Part shown: piece after piece, positions 60,101-64,000 of the stretch
Layout: each line of letters opens with the position of its first letter
Position numbering within the stretch: position 1 is the stretch's first letter
IMG/VR virus record: IMGVR_UViG_3300030107_004270
Location: 276-64,275 of that record
Direction: 5' to 3' (one strand)
DNA from: a virus
DNA: 64,000 nt
Notes under the pieces: generated by a model
Told to the model about the DNA's origin: nothing
Seen by the model: only the letters and a program-made list of their open reading frames with translations
Database searches by the model: none
Made by a program: the position numbers and the translations under genes

Positions 60101-61637
60101 TTCCACATCTAAGATAGGATTTGCTGCATCTGGTGAAAGCCCTCAGTATAGTACAGGGGTTACAATGATATTTGATTCTACTGGACTTGCTCTTGGTAGT
60201 AGTAGAGCGTTTGATTGTAATGATACTGTTAGTAATGCTACTACCGCAAGGATTAAACTATTTGGTAATAGAGGTCAGATAGGACTTAATCTGAATTCAA
60301 TGTCAAATAATAAAACTAAATTAGAAGTTAGAAGTAATACTGAAGATGCTCCTGCTCAAGGATTAGTTTACTTTAAAGTAGATCAAGATAGTAATAACCC
60401 TGTTTTAAGAATTGACAATGCAGCTGGTGGTAATAGTACTGAAACTCATGGACTTTTAATAAAAAATACTGCTGCTGGATATGGATTAAGAGTTGATGCT
60501 GATGGTTCTGGTGGAAGTCCATTCATAGTTGATGCTTCTGGTGATGTTCACATTGGTCGAACTACAGATTTAGGTGGTAAATTAGATGTATTTGATGGAA
60601 GACTTATTCTATCAAAAACAGGAACTGGTACAAGAAACTGGTCATTTATAAACAATAATATTGCTGCTGGTAATTTAGGTATACAAGTATCTTCTGCAAC
60701 AGATAACAATTCATTCCAGCATAGGATGGAGATTAGTGCAAATGGTCAAGTTTGTATTGGTAATCCTGCTATAAATCCAGGATATAGATTACACTTAATT
60801 AATAATGATACTACTCAGGCTACCAACGGTGGTGCTAATGATGTTTTAGCCATTGTAAATTCAGGAACAGCATCTAGAGCTACTGCTAATATTTTGTTTG
60901 CTCCTAGTGCTAGTCAACCCACTGTAAGAATTGGATCTTGGGCTTCTGATGATGGTAGTACTACTAATGCTAGAGATGGTGATTTCTTTGTTGAAACAAA
61001 ACAGAATGATGTTTGGAGAGAACACTTCAGAGTTACTAATGGTGGTAAAATAATATACCCTACTAATACCAGTCAAGGAACTTCTTATGAAGATTTTTGG
61101 AATGGTTCACATGGTAGTAATGTATTCCAAAGTGTTATAAACTATAAACATTATGTTGGATTTAACGAATACACTTGGTTTAAGTATACAGCAGGTGGAG
61201 GTTCTTCTTCAAGAGCACAGTGGGTTAAGTTTAAAGTTATGTGGTCTACTGGACATGCATCAGGTGTTGGTTATTGGGATTTCTCTGTACTAACTAGAAA
61301 TGCTCATGGCAACAATGCAGCAACACCAATAAGATGTGTTAGACAAGATTATTATCATCATGGTGGATCGTATTATGGTTGGTCAAGTAACCCAGAGGTG
61401 GTTGTTTATTCATCAACAACTGAGGGAGGGAGTGCAGGATTCTATTTAAGAGTTAGAGGTCATGGAAATCATAACGGTGGTTCATTCAATATGCATACTA
61501 TGCAGTCATGGCACATATTGGCATTTGATAATCAATGGGAAGGTATTAATAACAGTAAGTTTGAATTTGTTACAAATAATTCTGGTGGCCCTTCTGCTGC
61601 TGGATCAGCAGTTAGTTGGTCTAATCCACAAACTTAA
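57141..61637 (+). CDS. Long tail-fibre protein
   Basis: 1,498 residues. The N-terminus (MAYLGNKPATGENNAFRILD) and segments VTLDGVVQYPSDNSTTRAY, FYGRTGNVVL are common in marine phage long fibres. FWDKSANEFKFKDGVKLSFG and GTTETQKLNVTGISTFAG are nearly the same as in the 53611 gene. Four AER/SEKLRI-like motifs (AERLKIESGN, VDRLLIDKDG, SEKLRIYSTG) recur. The C-terminus (HASGVGYWDFSVLTRNAHGN, SFNMHTMQSWHILAFDN) probably forms the tip and has no known homologue to me. It lies behind the 57120 late promoter. Confidence 0.83.
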   Translation: MAYLGNKPATGENNAFRILDDITSHVVSFDGSSASVVSLANDTITITDDKHRYVTGQRITYGKGGGTVITGLTDATAYYVIRDSATTIQLATSASNATNGVAVNLTGLGAGTAHTITLAFDGVNTKFKATYENGTQDPLITRAAQLVLSLNGVIQQPVDSTTPSTGFGIDHTGTIIFSTAPASTDNFWGHVLASNTVTFDISDNTIDNFTGNGSLVNFTLSKIPPDNRNILVTLDGVVQYPSDNSTTRAYTLSENELQFVSAPASGVAIQVRHIGFAGASGGGGGGVTGFYGRTGNVVLKNTDNIIANNATFSGNVSIAKTLTYMDVTNIDAVGIVTFQDDVQYNGSGAGISSVFWDKSANEFKFKDGVKLSFGDAQDLNLYHSGVNSFIDDSGTGSLYISAASDVFIRSHSTNKTMFRGTAGGEAGLYSNSNKRIETTGYGATVFGTTETQKLNVTGISTFAGASTHNEDVTFTGATSGRDVFWDKSANTLLVKDNAFLNIGSGNDLQLYHNSSNNHSYISEAGSGSLVVLADDFYIQDTSTNSMIQCIEGAQVQLHYGGTKRFETTNTGTITSGISTVTGVIDAQGYINLAQKIIHTGDADTSIEFDTNIIKFETAGAERLKIESGNITQTIDTDGEGLIITTGTADIKPMLTGISPRSAENNTIFGISGKWGANEVGRIAFEAGNDTTNKDDARIRLYTRPSGGSLTQRITISENGQFVVGTNPTVNAGNIAHIEAPSGFNNGETIVAIVGNANSAGPRLVLQNKNTGSSANSEILGTDAGGQSTGSVRFYHTDQSNNYGKIALGTRNAGGPPVDRLLIDKDGNMILGTGSPNTYSNYTTFTINGTTGGQIDVESNGTKFGDIYTQSNTFHIRNKQSSGNGDLVFHTTLAGTCSEKLRIYSTGWIKSQGTGASFEQVETNSYNSSWAAATGKIAIKGDLSGGNYFGWRQKNVAAGSVTQANAEKKLPTLNDFTYPNSSSGMLLASTSKIGFAASGESPQYSTGVTMIFDSTGLALGSSRAFDCNDTVSNATTARIKLFGNRGQIGLNLNSMSNNKTKLEVRSNTEDAPAQGLVYFKVDQDSNNPVLRIDNAAGGNSTETHGLLIKNTAAGYGLRVDADGSGGSPFIVDASGDVHIGRTTDLGGKLDVFDGRLILSKTGTGTRNWSFINNNIAAGNLGIQVSSATDNNSFQHRMEISANGQVCIGNPAINPGYRLHLINNDTTQATNGGANDVLAIVNSGTASRATANILFAPSASQPTVRIGSWASDDGSTTNARDGDFFVETKQNDVWREHFRVTNGGKIIYPTNTSQGTSYEDFWNGSHGSNVFQSVINYKHYVGFNEYTWFKYTAGGGSSSRAQWVKFKVMWSTGHASGVGYWDFSVLTRNAHGNNAATPIRCVRQDYYHHGGSYYGWSSNPEVVVYSSTTEGGSAGFYLRVRGHGNHNGGSFNMHTMQSWHILAFDNQWEGINNSKFEFVTNNSGGPSAAGSAVSWSNPQT

Positions 61638-61654
61638 TTTATTAGGAGATTACT

Positions 61655-61888
61655 ATGGCAGTTTACAAAGGAAAGTATAGTCAAGAATCAAACGGTAGAT
61701 ATACTGTTGATTTGTATGAAGATTCTACTAAAAAAGATACAGTATCAGGTTTTCTTGATGAAGCCGATGCTAAAGCAGAAATTATTATTTGGGTTGCACA
61801 GGAAGGAGGGAATAAACCAGATATTACTTCGGCTGATTTCACACCAGATATGGATAATTTTAATTCCCTATATCTTTACTCTGGATAA
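61655..61888 (+). CDS. 77-residue small hypothetical protein
   Basis: Start ATG at 61655 with TTAGGAGATT upstream. MAVYKGKYSQESNGRYTVDL, then YEDSTKKDTVSGFLDEADAK, AEIIIWVAQEGGNKPDITSA: mixed strands and one helix. No family recognised. It follows the long fibre and overlaps the convergent minus-strand oxygenase by 29 nt at their 3' ends. Possibly a fibre-associated chaperone. Confidence 0.68.
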   Translation: MAVYKGKYSQESNGRYTVDLYEDSTKKDTVSGFLDEADAKAEIIIWVAQEGGNKPDITSADFTPDMDNFNSLYLYSG

Positions 61889-62486
61889 AGAAATTAAGAG
61901 TTAAACGAGAATCGTTTTTATTATTACCAAAACTTTTAGATATTCCGTGTGGATAAAATCCATTATAAACTACTAAACGGTTATATTCATTTTCAACGTT
62001 AATAATTTCATTTTCTATACAATCAACAATTGAAGTTCCAGAGTCTTTTGGTGCTTCAGGAGTTAGATATACAACTCCTGCAGATGGTATGAAATCTTGA
62101 TGATATCTAGACCACCAATCTTGATATCCTTTATTACTTTTTGTTCTCCATATATGAAAGTATGATTTAATTTCTGGATCTTTTATTTTTCTATTTGGTA
62201 AATATTCGCAACTTCCATCTTCTTTTAAGTTATCCCAATTAAACCATTCTGGATAGGTATAATTAGAAAGATCCATTACATCCCAAGCAAAGGAATATAT
62301 TTCTTTTAATGCTTTATCTAATATAGGGTTATTAAAAGTAGATAACTCTGGTGATCTTGCTCCTCTCCATCCACCACCAAATATAGGTTCTTCAGACACG
62401 TTCCATTTACTCCAATCAAGATTTAATGCAATATGTCTTAATTGTTCTGGATTTTTAAAAAAATCATTTTTTGCAAAAATGTTCAT
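61860..62486 (-). CDS. 2OG-Fe(II) oxygenase-like protein (DUF6445-type)
   Basis: 208 residues. The fold ends contain a likely Fe(II) triad: H129-x-D131 (SRYHQDFIPSAG) and H180 (NGFYPHGISK), and R194 in DSRLTLNFFIQ for 2-oxoglutarate. GVVYLTPEAP and NRLVVYNGF are the expected strands. The N-terminal part (FGGGWRGARSPELSTFN, DWSKWNVSEE) resembles families labelled DUF6445. It is the downstream partner of another oxygenase gene: the TAA stop of that gene overlaps its ATG by 1 nt, so they are one transcript. Substrate unknown. Confidence 0.72.
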   Translation of the reverse strand: MNIFAKNDFFKNPEQLRHIALNLDWSKWNVSEEPIFGGGWRGARSPELSTFNNPILDKALKEIYSFAWDVMDLSNYTYPEWFNWDNLKEDGSCEYLPNRKIKDPEIKSYFHIWRTKSNKGYQDWWSRYHQDFIPSAGVVYLTPEAPKDSGTSIVDCIENEIINVENEYNRLVVYNGFYPHGISKSFGNNKNDSRLTLNFFIQSKDIGN

Positions 62487-63052
62487 TATATTCTATCAAA
62501 TATTATGTTAAATGAAAGACTTATTCTGGGATAATCTGTTGTATGATTAGTTACTCCATGATATAGCCAAGATGGAAATAAAAGTAATTGTCCTACTTCT
62601 GGTTTAATAGGTATTCTATTAGTATTCCATTGAGTTGGAGATTCAAAAAATAAATTACCATCATCATCAGATGATTGAACATAATATACACCAGATATAT
62701 CACTTCTACCATGATTATGTATGTGGATATAATTATCTTTTTTCATTAAGGTGAACCATGAATTTTGGATTTGATATTCATTACCAAAAAATGGGGTATC
62801 CATTGAATATACTTCTATATGTTTTTCTAATTCTTTTTTAAACTTATTTAATTTATTTTCTTTGATAGTATCAGTACGAAATGTGGGATCTGATAGATAT
62901 AATGTATTTCCCCATATTGGGTGTGTAGTAAAGTTTATATTTTTTACAGCATCCAATAATTCATTTTGTATTTCAGGTAAATTTTTTATTGTGGTTTTAT
63001 ATAATGGAGTTCCAAATATAGATTCAACATTATTCTTTAATTCTAAATCCAT
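62486..63052 (-). CDS. 2OG-Fe(II) oxygenase, 2OG-FeII_Oxy_5-type
   Basis: 188 residues. The start SIFGTPLYKTTIKNLPEIQN and the His cluster IHIHNHGRSDISGVYYVQSS (H110, H112, H114, D118) match this family. DGNLFFESP, GQLLLFPSWLYHGV (H165) and RISLSFNIIF (R176) complete the jelly-roll triad. It is the first gene behind a host-type minus-strand promoter (63073-63101). Such genes are common in cyanophages and often lie near fibre genes; the substrate is not known. It could modify phage or host proteins. Confidence 0.85.
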   Translation of the reverse strand: MDLELKNNVESIFGTPLYKTTIKNLPEIQNELLDAVKNINFTTHPIWGNTLYLSDPTFRTDTIKENKLNKFKKELEKHIEVYSMDTPFFGNEYQIQNSWFTLMKKDNYIHIHNHGRSDISGVYYVQSSDDDGNLFFESPTQWNTNRIPIKPEVGQLLLFPSWLYHGVTNHTTDYPRISLSFNIIFDRI

Positions 63053-63072
63053 AATTTTTTTATACTATTAGT

Positions 63073-63101
63073 ATTATAACATAATATTCATATTTTTTCA
63101 A
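63073..63101 (-). promoter_or_regulatory. Sigma70-type promoter for the oxygenase pair
   Basis: On the minus strand: TTGAAA (63096-63101), 17-nt spacer, TATAAT (63073-63078) with TGT before it. It lies 21 nt before the oxygenase ATG. Neighbouring fibre genes have late elements instead. Confidence 0.75.
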
Positions 63102-63113
63102 CTTGTTTTATCT

Positions 63114-63121
63114 CATAAATA
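63114..63121 (+). promoter_or_regulatory. Late promoter CATAAATA (copy 2 of a shared leader)
   Basis: CATAAATA, 18 nt before ATG at 63140. Bases 63114-63134 equal 57120-57140. Confidence 0.65.
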
Positions 63122-63139
63122 ACTAAAAAGTAATTATAA

Positions 63140-64000
63140 ATGGCATTAGATAAATTAACCAAACTTACATCTAATTCTGGTATATCAACTGTCATTGATT
63201 ATACTATGTCAGACTTGGTAGTTGATTCTATCAATATTGCTGGTGGTGGAACTACACTTGGTAAAGATTTTGAGACGAGAAATTTAAAAGTAACGGGATT
63301 ATCTACTTTTGTTGGTAATGTTCAGATGGACGGTAATTTAACCGTTAATGGAACGACAACAACATTAGATACAAATTTAATAGGTGTAGATAGAGTAGAA
63401 GTAGTAGCAAACGATAATAATTACGCAGGAATTGCAGTAACTCAAAGTGGTACGGGAGATATTATATCTGCATATGATGGAAGTACACAGGTATTTGTTG
63501 TTAGTGATGGTAATAGAGTAGGTATTGCAGATTCAATTTATCATCTTGGTGATACTAATACAGCGTTTGGATTTCCTAGTGCTGATACATTTAAAATAGA
63601 CACTGCTGGTGTAGAAAGATTTCGCATCTCATCATCTGGTGCAGCAAAGGTAACTGGTACTCTAGAACTTACTGATGCATTGTATTGGGATGGAGATACT
63701 AATACTACTATTGATAATGCTGGAGGTACTGCTGATTGGATTCGATTTAAATCGGGTGGAACCACTGTTATGGACATTAATGCATCTCAAAATGTACACA
63801 TCCATGATGATCGACAGTTAATAATAGGTGGTGGGTCTGATTTAAAACTTTATCATTCATCCAGTACTAATAAAAGTTATGTAACTTCTACAACACACGA
63901 TGTAATCCATGCTTTTAATGTTGGAAAACCTTGGACACTACAAACAACTGCTGCTGATAAAAGGATTCATTGTCCTACTACTAAATCAGTTGAGCTATAT
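63140..64000 (+). CDS. Tail-fibre protein, N-terminal part (runs off the right edge)
   Basis: 287 codons visible with no stop before the edge. The start (MALDKLTKLTSNSGISTVID) and TRNLKVTGLSTFVGNVQMDG, NLTVNGTTTTLDTNLIGVDR are the repeat type of the neighbouring fibres, and VERFRISSSGAAKVTG is another ERLRI-type unit. LIIGGGSDLKLYHSSSTNKS also resembles neighbouring modules. So it is another modular fibre, and the tip is beyond the window. The late promoter copy is directly before it. Confidence 0.8.
   Translation, partial: MALDKLTKLTSNSGISTVIDYTMSDLVVDSINIAGGGTTLGKDFETRNLKVTGLSTFVGNVQMDGNLTVNGTTTTLDTNLIGVDRVEVVANDNNYAGIAVTQSGTGDIISAYDGSTQVFVVSDGNRVGIADSIYHLGDTNTAFGFPSADTFKIDTAGVERFRISSSGAAKVTGTLELTDALYWDGDTNTTIDNAGGTADWIRFKSGGTTVMDINASQNVHIHDDRQLIIGGGSDLKLYHSSSTNKSYVTSTTHDVIHAFNVGKPWTLQTTAADKRIHCPTTKSVELY

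Overview
The window is a piece of a T4-like cyanophage genome (a myovirus of marine Synechococcus or Prochlorococcus). The evidence is the C-terminus of a phage psbA (photosystem II D1) at the left edge, phage purC, petF (ferredoxin), heme oxygenase, thyX and phoH, and a T4-type core of gp33, gp59, gp32, gp53, gp48, gp4, gp54-like, gp26, gp51-like, gp27-like and gp5-like proteins. The strong A+T bias favours a Prochlorococcus-type host, but the sequence alone does not fix the host.

Layout. 1-10,900 (+): host-takeover, metabolism and DNA genes, mostly short and overlapping by 1-4 nt: psbA end, two tiny ORFs, a terminator, an EndoVII-like zinc protein, purC, petF, glutaredoxin, several conserved small cyanophage proteins, heme oxygenase, a DUF4278-like peptide, a 2OG-Fe(II) oxygenase, an Sm-like protein, thyX, phoH, a PD-(D/E)XK nuclease, gp33, gp59, a DUF1825 protein and gp32. 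11,007-14,334 (-): gp53, gp48, an unassigned protein and gp4. 14,368-26,579 (+): baseplate hub and tail cluster, with a SleB-type hydrolase in a hub protein and a CP12-like peptide just before gp5. 26,626-45,194 (+): a small early-type gene, then five virion proteins, including a 2,348-residue beta-helix protein, two paralogous giants and a leucine-rich-repeat protein. 45,187-47,427 (-): a PA14-like virion protein. 47,487-64,000 (+): a run of tail-fibre/adhesin genes sharing modules, interrupted at 61,860-63,052 (-) by two more 2OG-Fe(II) oxygenase-like genes.

Regulation is readable. Host-like sigma70 promoters (TTGACA-type -35, 16-18 nt spacer, TATAAT-type -10, often with an extended TGN) precede purC, the 63-residue gene at 1961, the 4987/5201 genes, the first oxygenase, the gene at 5978, gp32, the gene at 26626, and (on the minus strand) the oxygenase pair inside the tail-fibre region. 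T4-type late elements (NATAAATA or C/TTAAATA) precede structural genes and often contain the TAA stop codon of the gene upstream.

Taken together, the early and metabolic genes supply photosynthetic electron flow, nucleotides and heme or bilin chemistry. gp33, gp59 and gp32 serve late transcription and replication. The rest builds the baseplate and a large, modular host-recognition apparatus. The points most worth follow-up are the CP12-like peptide inside the hub cluster, the repeated leader motif at 4948 and 5143, the early-type promoter driving oxygenases nested in late genes, and nucleotide-level conservation of tail-fibre module seams.
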